Shown here one piece after another: positions 44,539-53,204 of a stretch of DNA of 64,000 nt. The stretch comes from Flavobacterium sp. N2038 (GTDB lineage Bacteria > Bacteroidota > Bacteroidia > Flavobacteriales > Flavobacteriaceae), in NCBI RefSeq assembly GCF_025947185.1, contig NZ_CP110001.1:4030001-4094000 (forward strand), given 5' to 3'. How positions within the stretch are numbered: the first letter of the stretch is position 1; each line of letters opens with the position of its first letter. A model generated the notes under the pieces. It ran no database searches, was not told the origin of the DNA, and saw nothing but the letters and a program-made list of their open reading frames with translations. The translations under genes and the position numbers were made by a program.

Positions 44539-47500
44539 TTATATCTTCAGTATAAACTCTGAAACTCCGCTTCCTGCCATTTTTATTTCAGCTGAATTTG
44601 CTTTTTCAACGCCAGTTGTTTTCTCTATAATTGATTTTGGCTGCAAAGATTTCCATACAAATTTTGTTTGTTGTTCTGAATCTTCCGGATTAAACAGGCG
44701 CATTAATATGGTACCATCCTGATTGGGCGTTAAACTGGTTACCACAATTCTGGAATTGGTCAATTCAAAAAGATTGACAGGCAGTTTTACATCTTCTTTT
44801 ATCGTCATTGCCATCAATGGCTGTGTAAACTCCGCTGCTTCTTTTTCCATCGTGGTTCTATCTGTTGTTTCATGAGGACGAAGTGCATATTTAAAGCTTA
44901 CAATGCCGCCCTGATCTGCTTTGTAATTGGTATGCCAATAATTATTCATCACGTAGGAGAACCAAGTAGAAGTTGGTTTCTCAGTCTTTTTCCATTCCTT
45001 ATGATTAGGCACTACCTCTTTTCTTTCATCAACCATGCTGTTTGGTTCTACCAAAGGAGATTCTAAAAGCATCCATTGTACTCCTTTGTTTCCTGCCGAA
45101 ACATCTACCCATCTTCTTCCATAAAGAAAATCCATATTTGACCCTGCCAATTGATCTTTCAAAAACTCAATTGTTCCGTAGCCTGCATCAAGCGTAGTTT
45201 TTGTTAATTGTGTATTGAATGGATATCCAAAATGCACTCCTTCTTTGGTACGAATGGCTTTTTTGTCTAAAACATTATGTATCAATACTTGATTACTTCC
45301 GCTGTAAAGCGAAATAATTCGCTCCAGTTTATTGGCTCCGGGAGCATCTGATGTAATTGAAACCGATGTTACAACAGGTCCGTTTTCCAGCATTTTAACC
45401 TGAACATTTGTATTAGTTTTTGCTTCCTCAGGATTTAAGCCGGGAACGTACCAATAACTGTTTAAGCCCTGTTTGTGGAAATCTCCGGCGTAGTTAAAAT
45501 CTGAAATAGTTTTTAGATTCGTAATACTCCCGTTGTTTTTATCCCAGCCAAATTCAATTTTTCCGTTCGATAAAGAATGATCTCCCAAAACAAACTGATT
45601 TGTAAAATCTGATTTTGTTTTGTCTGTGATTTCATAAAATGCAGTTCCTAAAGCTGGAACATCTGTAGCAATAAAGGCATATTTTCCATTACTCAATTGC
45701 TGCAATGGCGTAATTTTTCCGTTAGCATCTTTTACTGATTTTCCTTTTAAAGTTGTTTCAATAAGTACCAATCCGGTTCTTTTCCAAGATGAGGTATTAA
45801 AAATGGCTATTTTCTTAGATTTCGAATTGCTTATCATCTCAAATAAGTTTTTCTCTAAGGCATTAATCTCAGTATCAGCGTCAAGCATAAACTGTTTTTT
45901 TATACGCCATTGTTCTGTTACAAAATGAGAATCTGGATCAGATATACTATTATGGGCACCCCAGGTATGTTCGTGAAACATTATAATATTTCTCCAAGCT
46001 TCATAAAAGTTTTGCTGATCGTATTTTTTAGGCTGCAACATGGTATAAAGTGTTGTTAATTGCTGCAGACGTAAACTGTTAATTCTGTTTTTTCCTTCTT
46101 CCTCCGCTGTAGAAAGGGCTCCATCCTCCCAATAAGGTGTCAAATCGCCTTTTACGGTTGGTATTTTATCCCCGTATTTTTTCTCAAAAGCTTCAAACAT
46201 TTTATCAGCAGTATTGAGAATTAGTTTTGGAGAGGCGTACTTTTCATTCCATTTTTTTACAAAATCAGAAGCATTAGGTTCAATTGGAGCATTGTCGGCA
46301 ATAATATTAAAACGCCATTGTACCATATCATAAGGATAATTGCTGGCTGTTAATTCATTTAAGTAATCTGCAATTTTCCTGGCTCCTCTTTCATAAATAT
46401 CACCCGGCTGCATGCCGTGCCATGAGGAATATCCTTTGGCTCCTGCCCAAAACAATACTTTTTCCTGTCCTGAAGGTGATGACCACCAAACGGGTTTGTC
46501 CCCCCAATTTTTAAGAAAATGCCCCGCTCTGTCTCCTCTATACGGATGATCTAATCCCATAAAATTAGAACCTATAGAGAAATATTTTACGCCTCCTTTT
46601 GAAAGTGCTGTTACTGTTGACCAGGCAAATCCGGGAACATCAGAAATCATTGCGCTGTTTATGGTAAAACCAAATTCTTTGCGCAGCTTAGCAGCGTAAT
46701 CTGTGTAATGAAACATTTCTTCGGCCTGGCTCATTCCGGTAAGCATATTTACATATAATGCCGAAAGCAGAATGTCGCCATTTTTTACTGCTGCTACAAA
46801 CTTTTCTTTTTGAACCGGTGTTGCTTCTTTCAAATAATTTTCGACTGCCCAAATTGATTCTATATTCCATTTAAATTTTGCTTCCTCTGGATACGATTTT
46901 GTTTTTTCGATCATTTCGAGTGCATCATCGATATTTTTATTGTGCACTTTTACAATTTCAGGCTGCAAATGTGAATAACCAATATCTGTATGAGAATGAT
47001 GCAGTAAATGAAATTCTCTGTAAACAATAGGTTTTACAACAAAAAAGTCATCGATAAAAGTTTTGCCCGCAAGTTTTACCTGCACCTTTACTTTTTCCTC
47101 TTTTGTAACTGCTGCAATCGGAATGTCAAAACTGTTCATTCCGTCTTTTGCTGTATAGGTGTAATTTTCTTTTGCGTTGATTTTTACATTTACCGTTTCC
47201 TCTTTACCAAAATGCAAAACACTTAAAGCAAGCGTTTGTGTTCCATTTTTTAAAAGAAAAGGCATTGGAGTTACTTTTACATTTTCTTCAAATGCAAACT
47301 TGAACGTCATAAACCAGTCGTTACTGTTTTGTTTTTGACCAACAATTTTTATTCGAACAGATTGTCCGGGTTTTACTTTACTGGCAGGAAGACGCAGGTA
47401 TGCATATCCTTGAGAGTCGTTTGCTCCATCCAGTTTTATTTGCTGAAATGCTAATGCCGATCCGTCATCTGTTTTGAAAATCCAGTTTGCTTTTTGATTT

Positions 47501-47886
47501 TTAGGTAAAGTCGTAAAAGTCAACATCTTTTTTCCATCTACATACAAATCAAAATTTCTGTCACCGCTGCTTGATCCTGATGAATGTCCTGCAACCCAGC
47601 TAAAATATACATAATCGTCTTTTATCACTTTTGGAGCAGGAGCTGTTTCCCATTCTATAGTCTTATTACCATCGGTCGTCCTTGTTAAAAGCGCTACTGT
47701 TGCATAATCCTGAAAAGCAGAATTATACGTGATATTTTCTCCTGTAATTTCTTTTCCAAAACCATTGATCCAATTGATTTTTCCAAAAAACGGAACTTCT
47801 TTTTGTGCGAAAAGGGATTGTACTGAAAAAATCAGTAATAAGCCGAAAACTATTTTTACTTTCAAAATTATTTTATTTATATCCAT
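44539..47886 (-). CDS. GH38-type alpha-mannosidase with N-terminal beta domain, 1115 aa
   Basis: I chose the ATG at 47886 because it gives a clean signal peptide (MDINKIILKVKIVFGLLLIF to FAQ) and lies 2 bp after the sugar-porter stop. About 260 residues of beta-sandwich precede the GH38 domain. That domain has zinc-site HHSHTDIGYSH, WNIESIWAVE, and nucleophile Asp416 in ISDVPGFAWS. C-terminal beta domains follow (FGYPFNTQ, KYALRPHE). GH38 enzymes hydrolyse alpha-mannosides of several linkages. It should act on the mannose core once GH92 has trimmed the outside. It is very likely co-transcribed with the porter and the kinase-isomerase genes. Confidence 0.88.
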   Translation of the reverse strand: MDINKIILKVKIVFGLLLIFSVQSLFAQKEVPFFGKINWINGFGKEITGENITYNSAFQDYATVALLTRTTDGNKTIEWETAPAPKVIKDDYVYFSWVAGHSSGSSSGDRNFDLYVDGKKMLTFTTLPKNQKANWIFKTDDGSALAFQQIKLDGANDSQGYAYLRLPASKVKPGQSVRIKIVGQKQNSNDWFMTFKFAFEENVKVTPMPFLLKNGTQTLALSVLHFGKEETVNVKINAKENYTYTAKDGMNSFDIPIAAVTKEEKVKVQVKLAGKTFIDDFFVVKPIVYREFHLLHHSHTDIGYSHLQPEIVKVHNKNIDDALEMIEKTKSYPEEAKFKWNIESIWAVENYLKEATPVQKEKFVAAVKNGDILLSALYVNMLTGMSQAEEMFHYTDYAAKLRKEFGFTINSAMISDVPGFAWSTVTALSKGGVKYFSIGSNFMGLDHPYRGDRAGHFLKNWGDKPVWWSSPSGQEKVLFWAGAKGYSSWHGMQPGDIYERGARKIADYLNELTASNYPYDMVQWRFNIIADNAPIEPNASDFVKKWNEKYASPKLILNTADKMFEAFEKKYGDKIPTVKGDLTPYWEDGALSTAEEEGKNRINSLRLQQLTTLYTMLQPKKYDQQNFYEAWRNIIMFHEHTWGAHNSISDPDSHFVTEQWRIKKQFMLDADTEINALEKNLFEMISNSKSKKIAIFNTSSWKRTGLVLIETTLKGKSVKDANGKITPLQQLSNGKYAFIATDVPALGTAFYEITDKTKSDFTNQFVLGDHSLSNGKIEFGWDKNNGSITNLKTISDFNYAGDFHKQGLNSYWYVPGLNPEEAKTNTNVQVKMLENGPVVTSVSITSDAPGANKLERIISLYSGSNQVLIHNVLDKKAIRTKEGVHFGYPFNTQLTKTTLDAGYGTIEFLKDQLAGSNMDFLYGRRWVDVSAGNKGVQWMLLESPLVEPNSMVDERKEVVPNHKEWKKTEKPTSTWFSYVMNNYWHTNYKADQGGIVSFKYALRPHETTDRTTMEKEAAEFTQPLMAMTIKEDVKLPVNLFELTNSRIVVTSLTPNQDGTILMRLFNPEDSEQQTKFVWKSLQPKSIIEKTTGVEKANSAEIKMAGSGVSEFILKI

Positions 47887-47888
47887 GA

Positions 47889-49268
47889 TTACAAATTCCA
47901 AGATTTTTCAATTTCTTCCAGACTCTTTCCTTTCGTTTCGAATAATTTCTTTTTTGCATAACCAAAAGAAAGAATACAAAAGAATGAGAAGATAAAAAAT
48001 GTCGTAGCGATGCCTAAACCATCTCTCATAACCGGGAATAACAAATTCACCACCCAGTCTGAAACCCACATAGTCATAATACAAATCGATAAAGCTGTTC
48101 CTCTAATATGCGTGGGAAAAATTTCTGTGGAGATCACAAACTTTAACGGTCCAAGAGAAAAGGCAAAGAATAAAAGGAATAAGATGATGCTTAACAACAT
48201 AAACCATCCTGTAATATTCATCAGGAAACAAAATCCAGTCAATGCCAGTGCAAAAGCCGCACATAATGAACCTGTGATATACAAAGGTCTTCGCCCCCAG
48301 GTGTCTACTTTTGAAATCGCGATAAAAGTAAAAAGTACGTTAGCCGATCCCAGAATAATTTGATAAAACAAGGCATCGCTCGTAACAATTCCGGCCGATT
48401 TTAAAATGGTTGGGCCATAAAATATGACACCATTAATACCGCTAAACTGAGATAAGGCAGTAAGCACCATAGCCAATATCAATAATTTGCGCAAAGGCAA
48501 ACGTAATAATTCTTTTATGCCACCTGCTTTTTGCCCCGTCATTTCTTTGATAGAGTCTAATTCTGTTTGTGCAATTTCCTCTCCGTTTATTTTAGTTAAT
48601 ATTTCTAAGGCTTCTTCATTTTTTCCGTATTGAATTAACCAGCGTGGGCTTTCGGGAACGATTAGCAGCAGGAAACAAAATGCTGCGGCAGGAATTACGC
48701 CAACAATAAACATTCCGCGCCAAACATTTTCTACAAACATCCAGTACAACAAACCGCTGCCGGATCCTAAATGCGAGGAAGCATGTTTTTGAAGGAAAAA
48801 ATTACTGATATAAGCCGCCAAAACTCCAACAGTTATTGCCAGTTGATAAAAAACCACCAATTGTCCGCGTTTATGCGAAGGCGCCACTTCCGAGATGTAA
48901 AGCGGTGACACATTTGAAGCTACTCCCACGCCCATGCCTGCAAGAACGCGGAACAAAATCAATACGGGATAGGCTTCTGAAAATGCAAATCCGACTGCAC
49001 TTATTAAAAATAAAATCGCAGAAACAAACAATACTTTTTTTCTTCCAATTTTATCACTTAAATAACCTGAAAAAGCGACTCCGATAATACAGCCTAATAA
49101 AGCACAGGAAACAAATAATCCTTCCTGAGCAGATGATAATTCGTATTGTAATTTCAAGGGTTCGATAATACCACTTACCACAGCCATGTCAAATCCGAAT
49201 AAAAAGCCTCCTAATGCTGCAATAAGTGTTATAAGAGAGATAAAATAATTGGTTCCTTGGGTCTTCAT
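47889..49268 (-). CDS. Sugar-porter family MFS transporter, 459 aa
   Basis: About 12 membrane helices with sugar-porter signatures: GGFLFGFDMAVVSGI, DKIGRKKVLF, PESPRWLIQYGKNEEALE, and DTWGRRPLY in the second half. It resembles XylE/GlcP-type H+ symporters for hexoses or pentoses. The gene lies between the ROK-isomerase fusion (103 bp) and GH38 (2 bp). The likely substrate is the mannose liberated by the mannosidases, which the fusion enzyme would then phosphorylate; specificity is inferred. Confidence 0.9.
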   Translation of the reverse strand: MKTQGTNYFISLITLIAALGGFLFGFDMAVVSGIIEPLKLQYELSSAQEGLFVSCALLGCIIGVAFSGYLSDKIGRKKVLFVSAILFLISAVGFAFSEAYPVLILFRVLAGMGVGVASNVSPLYISEVAPSHKRGQLVVFYQLAITVGVLAAYISNFFLQKHASSHLGSGSGLLYWMFVENVWRGMFIVGVIPAAAFCFLLLIVPESPRWLIQYGKNEEALEILTKINGEEIAQTELDSIKEMTGQKAGGIKELLRLPLRKLLILAMVLTALSQFSGINGVIFYGPTILKSAGIVTSDALFYQIILGSANVLFTFIAISKVDTWGRRPLYITGSLCAAFALALTGFCFLMNITGWFMLLSIILFLLFFAFSLGPLKFVISTEIFPTHIRGTALSICIMTMWVSDWVVNLLFPVMRDGLGIATTFFIFSFFCILSFGYAKKKLFETKGKSLEEIEKSWNL

Positions 49269-49371
49269 AATATTTTTGGTTCTTAGATAGTAGTTATAGT
49301 TAATCTTATTTCTTTGGTTTAAATACCAAAGGGCTTAAATGGTGGTTCATTTTGTTTACTGCCCCATAGTT

Positions 49372-52035
49372 TTAGCACCAGCTGTCTTTTACATACGAAA
49401 CCACTACAAATGCTTTTTTGTCGCTTAGGTGTTTGATTTTGTACTTAGGAACATTGGCCGGAATCACAAATGTTTCGGCATATTTGAACTTTTGAATGTG
49501 TTCGCCCGCACTTACTTCTGCAATTTCGCCTTCTACTAACATACAAATATGACATTGCCCAAGGGTTTCAATCTCAATTTCTCCGTTAAATTCATAGCGA
49601 TCAACAGCATAAAAATGCTCTTCGTGGGTTGGTAAACTCATTTTTTGGCCATTCGGAAATTCTTTAACAGCCTTTGGTTTTGAAATAAATTCATTGGTAA
49701 TTCGTTCGCCTTTACGGTCAAAATAGACGTTTTTGAATCCGTGTTCGATATTGATAGGACGTGGTTTTCCATCTAATCCCGGACGAACCCAATCGTACAT
49801 TTTAAAGGTGAAAATATAAGGTGTACTACTGATTTCCAGTACCATATTATTCTTTCCGGAAGCATGTATGGTTCCATTCGGAATAAGAAACAAATCGTGC
49901 TTTTGGGCTTTGAATTTTTGCACATATTTTACAATGTCTATTTCTTCTGCCTTTTCCTGTGATTCGATTAATGCATTTCTAAATTCATCAGGATTAATAT
50001 CGTCCTGAAAACCTAAATATACTTCGGCATCTTCTTCACAATCCAGAATATAATAAGTTTCATCCTGTGTAAAAGGTTCTCCAAAATTCTCCTTAATGTA
50101 TTCCGGACGCGGATGACATTGTACCGAAAGATTACCTCCGTCGAAAGTGTCCAGATAATCGAAACGGATTGGAAAATAATTTCCGAAACGTTCTGCGGCT
50201 TTCCCCAAAACTTTTTTGTTATCCTGAAATAACAGAAAGTCAAAAGAAACTTCCAGTAAATAATTGTTTCCTTCAAAGACAATTCCGTTTTCAGGACTTA
50301 TTAATTCAAAAGACCACGCATAATTCACTTCCTCCTGATTTAAATCTTCAATATGATTTTTCATCCACTTACCGCCCCAAACTCCGGCTTCAAACCACGG
50401 ACGGGCACGCAACGGCCTTTCCAACATTAGATTCAATGCATTTCTAAAATCGTTTCCTTTCATCCAGGTAATTTCATCAATACGCTGCTCATCAATAATC
50501 ACATCCATTTTTGGCAGTAAACGCTCTTTATGAATATTTAAAACCGGCCATTCTATAAAATACATTCTTTTATAAATCTGAGAATATACTAAAGTGTCAT
50601 TACTGCCAATATTTTTTGCAGAACCGGCTCTCATTCGATATTGAATTTCATTTTTCGGAACATCAACATAAAGAAGCAGTCCTTCCCAGTTGGATAATGA
50701 AGCTCCTGTTCCGTACACAATACAAATATCAGCACTTGTGTCTGGCTTTAATTTATTTAGTTTTTCAGTCTCGAAAAAATCAGCAAGTTCTCCCAGGTAT
50801 TTTTTACCAAAAACAGGATCATCACCATTTAGGTTTGGCTCAATCATTTTATTGATTTCTTCACTTGATTTTAAGCAGGAATCAATATCATACCAAAGCA
50901 CATTTTTCTTTTTTTCAATCAAAACTGAGTTTAAATGATCTTTAAAGTTTTCCCACAGAACACCGCCAAATCCATCTATAACAACAATCTTTTGTGTTAC
51001 AATTTGATTCGCTAAAGTCTCAAACCCTACAAAAACTTCTGAGTTGGCAGGAAAAGAAGGAAAAACATTGTATTCTCCATTTTCTTTTATAACGGCTTGT
51101 ACAGGCAATAAAGGTTGTGTGGTTTTTCTTTTAGACTGAATAGATTTTTCCATTTGTATTTTATTTTTCTTATCTGCAATAATTGTCGCTCCTCTTAGAA
51201 TACTTAGCTCAGCATCATCACAGAAAATAATATTTACTTTTATTTTTAACTCTTTTAAAGCTTCTTCTAAAGCGGGCATAAATAAGGCTTTTGCTTTCGA
51301 AATATTACCGCCTATTACCAGCTCTTCACATCGAAATTTTTCAAACCAAGGAAAAAGAAATGCTCCCATGTTTCGACCAAAATTGGTAAAAACGGTCTTT
51401 GAAGCTTCTGTATTCAAATTTGCAATTGCTTTTACCGTTTGAATATTTTCTCCAGTAAGACGTTTATATTCTGCCAAAAGCCAACGGACTGAGAAATAAT
51501 CATCGGCTTTTTGTTCTAAAAAAGACTGATTGTAAAAAGCACCGCCTTCTGGAATATCCGAATGTTTTTTAATTAGTTCACCGTCTAACATTATTGCGGA
51601 ACCAAATCCGGTTCCTAAAGTCACAAAAACAGTTCTTTTACTGTTTAACCGGTGACGGAAATAAGCGCCTTCTGCAAAACAATCGGCATCGTTGGAAAAA
51701 ACAAAGAGAGTTGTTTTCAGATTCGTAAAATTTTGGAGTGCCTGCTGCAAATGAATCCCAAAAGTGGTTTCAAATTTTCCGCCAACTCCCAAAACTTCAC
51801 TCACGCCTTTTTCATAATTAAAAGGTCCCGGAAAAGCAATTCCTACAACATCAACTAACGCTTCTTCATTTAATATTTCCTTAATACCATTTCCTATAGA
51901 CGAAATAATAGCGGTTGCATTTTCATTTGAATTGATCTCTTTTCTAATGAATCGCTGAGGTTGATTATCAAGAGTGTTGTTTGCTAAAACGCTTACGGTA
52001 ACATGACTTCCGCCTACATCAATTCCTATTTTCAT
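49372..52035 (-). CDS. ROK-family sugar kinase fused to class I mannose-6-phosphate isomerase, 887 aa
   Basis: The start at 52035 gives MKIGIDVGGSHVTVSVL and lies 5 bp after the GntR stop; the longer frame overlaps that gene. Residues 1-300 are a ROK domain (SNDADCFAEGAYF, FVTLGTGFGSAIMLDGEL, EELVIGGNISKA), without the usual Cys-rich zinc motif. A middle region of about 200 residues (IDGFGGVLWENF, DPVFGKKYLGELADFF) precedes a ManA-type isomerase with metal-site motifs QCHPRPEYIKE, QDETYYILDCEEDAEVYLGF and IPNGTIHASGKNN. The fusion could take mannose to mannose-6-phosphate and then to fructose-6-phosphate. It is cytoplasmic. Confidence 0.88.
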   Translation of the reverse strand: MKIGIDVGGSHVTVSVLANNTLDNQPQRFIRKEINSNENATAIISSIGNGIKEILNEEALVDVVGIAFPGPFNYEKGVSEVLGVGGKFETTFGIHLQQALQNFTNLKTTLFVFSNDADCFAEGAYFRHRLNSKRTVFVTLGTGFGSAIMLDGELIKKHSDIPEGGAFYNQSFLEQKADDYFSVRWLLAEYKRLTGENIQTVKAIANLNTEASKTVFTNFGRNMGAFLFPWFEKFRCEELVIGGNISKAKALFMPALEEALKELKIKVNIIFCDDAELSILRGATIIADKKNKIQMEKSIQSKRKTTQPLLPVQAVIKENGEYNVFPSFPANSEVFVGFETLANQIVTQKIVVIDGFGGVLWENFKDHLNSVLIEKKKNVLWYDIDSCLKSSEEINKMIEPNLNGDDPVFGKKYLGELADFFETEKLNKLKPDTSADICIVYGTGASLSNWEGLLLYVDVPKNEIQYRMRAGSAKNIGSNDTLVYSQIYKRMYFIEWPVLNIHKERLLPKMDVIIDEQRIDEITWMKGNDFRNALNLMLERPLRARPWFEAGVWGGKWMKNHIEDLNQEEVNYAWSFELISPENGIVFEGNNYLLEVSFDFLLFQDNKKVLGKAAERFGNYFPIRFDYLDTFDGGNLSVQCHPRPEYIKENFGEPFTQDETYYILDCEEDAEVYLGFQDDINPDEFRNALIESQEKAEEIDIVKYVQKFKAQKHDLFLIPNGTIHASGKNNMVLEISSTPYIFTFKMYDWVRPGLDGKPRPINIEHGFKNVYFDRKGERITNEFISKPKAVKEFPNGQKMSLPTHEEHFYAVDRYEFNGEIEIETLGQCHICMLVEGEIAEVSAGEHIQKFKYAETFVIPANVPKYKIKHLSDKKAFVVVSYVKDSWC

Positions 52036-52040
52036 CTTGC

Positions 52041-52826
52041 TTAAATCGTACGTTTTATTTCGATTGTATAGGTAAACCAGTCGTTTCTGTAATAACAAAT
52101 ATTATATTCGATTGGCCTTCTCGCGGTATCAAGCACTACCCTTTTTCTTTCTAAAACAGGTTGGTTCTTTTCAATCTTTAAGGTACCTGCAATGCGCTTA
52201 CTGGCTGCAATTGCCTTAAGTTCTTCCTGTGAATATACCGGAACCACATTGTATTTGTTCCCTAGAATCTCATATAAAGGTGCCTCGAAATTTTCATCAG
52301 CAGAAAGTCCGATTCTGGGATGAAAATAGGATTCAAAATAGACCATCGGGCTATCATCAATACTTCGGGTACGTTGTAAAAGCAATACTTCGTCTCCCTC
52401 ATTGATTTGTAAATGTTTGGCAATTTTAGCACTCGCCTGTACCAGTTCGACATTGAGATAAAGGTTTTTAAACTCTAGTCCCATATCTTCCATCTCGTGC
52501 GTAAAACTCATCCAGTTATTCAGATTGGTTGTGATTCGGTTTTGTGAAACCCTTGTTCCTGAACCTTTCTTTCTTACCAGTAATTTTTCATTTACCAAAA
52601 CAGCAATTGCCTGACGAAGCGTATTACGGGATATTCCCCAGCGTTTGGCCAAATCAACTTCTTTTGGAAACAATTCTCCATCTTTAAAATCGGGATGTTT
52701 GATCAATTCACGTAATAAATCCTCTACTTGTTTATGTAAAGGTATTTTGCTGTCGTGATCCAGTAACGGTATTTTGTTCATATGTTCATACATATGACAA
52801 ATGTAGTTTTTTTTATTTACCGACAA
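52041..52826 (-). CDS. GntR/HutC-family transcriptional regulator, up to 261 aa
   Basis: A winged helix-turn-helix (IPLHKQVEDLLRELI, FPKEVDLAKRWGISRNTLRQAI, KGSGTRV, about residues 28-92) precedes a UTRA effector domain (VLLLQRTRSIDDSPMVYFESYF and YNICYYRNDWFTYTIE). Starts at 52793 or 52781 (MNKIPLLDHDSKIP) are as likely as the first ATG. It heads the minus-strand run and is divergent from the PNGase gene, so it probably controls both directions. The effector is probably a sugar phosphate, perhaps mannose-6-phosphate, by analogy with other UTRA regulators. Confidence 0.88.
   Translation of the reverse strand: MSVNKKNYICHMYEHMNKIPLLDHDSKIPLHKQVEDLLRELIKHPDFKDGELFPKEVDLAKRWGISRNTLRQAIAVLVNEKLLVRKKGSGTRVSQNRITTNLNNWMSFTHEMEDMGLEFKNLYLNVELVQASAKIAKHLQINEGDEVLLLQRTRSIDDSPMVYFESYFHPRIGLSADENFEAPLYEILGNKYNVVPVYSQEELKAIAASKRIAGTLKIEKNQPVLERKRVVLDTARRPIEYNICYYRNDWFTYTIEIKRTI
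52779..52797. promoter_or_regulatory. Palindrome at the 5' end of the GntR gene
   Basis: TCATATG-TTCATA-CATATGA (7-bp arms) overlaps the candidate starts of the regulator gene. It could be an autoregulatory operator if translation begins at 52781. AT-rich palindromes arise easily by chance here. Confidence 0.25.
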
Positions 52827-53204
52827 AATTATTTTTTAAAAAATATAAAACACTGATTACTAAACAGTTTTACTAAAAAATATTTAGTCCTAAATCGTTA
52901 TAGCAAAATCATTGATTTTCAGCAAATGAAACAAAATGCTTCACTTTTTTTAGTAAAAAACATTAGTATGTTCCTATTTGAAGCGAAAAATTTTTATCTT
53001 AGCTTTTTACAAATGTCGTACTGACATGCCGCTATAATTCCCAATACTATAATTTTAGAATACATCATGAAAACATCATTTAATGCCTTCATCCTACTTC
53101 CGATTTTTCTTTATTAAATCGATTTAGAAAAGACTCAAACCATCTTATTTTTCTATTTTGTTTCTTTTGAATTAGCTTAAAGAGACCATAAAACCAACCT
53201 AAAC
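52827..53204. promoter_or_regulatory. Divergent control region between GntR and PNGase genes
   Basis: This 378-bp AT-rich region must carry the promoters for the long minus-strand run and for the PNGase-GH29-M28 genes. A TATCTTAG box (52995-53002) is one mismatch from the Bacteroidota -7 pattern TAnnTTTG and points towards the PNGase gene. The nearest upstream TTG (52978-52980) is spaced too closely to be sure. The palindrome at 53013-53027 lies just after it. Confidence 0.4.
53013..53027. promoter_or_regulatory. Candidate operator palindrome ATGTC-N5-GACAT
   Basis: Perfect 5-bp arms about a GTACT centre lie nearly midway between the divergent GntR and PNGase genes, 178 bp before the PNGase start. 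Its size and position suit a GntR-family dimer. No second copy was confirmed in the window. Confidence 0.35.
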
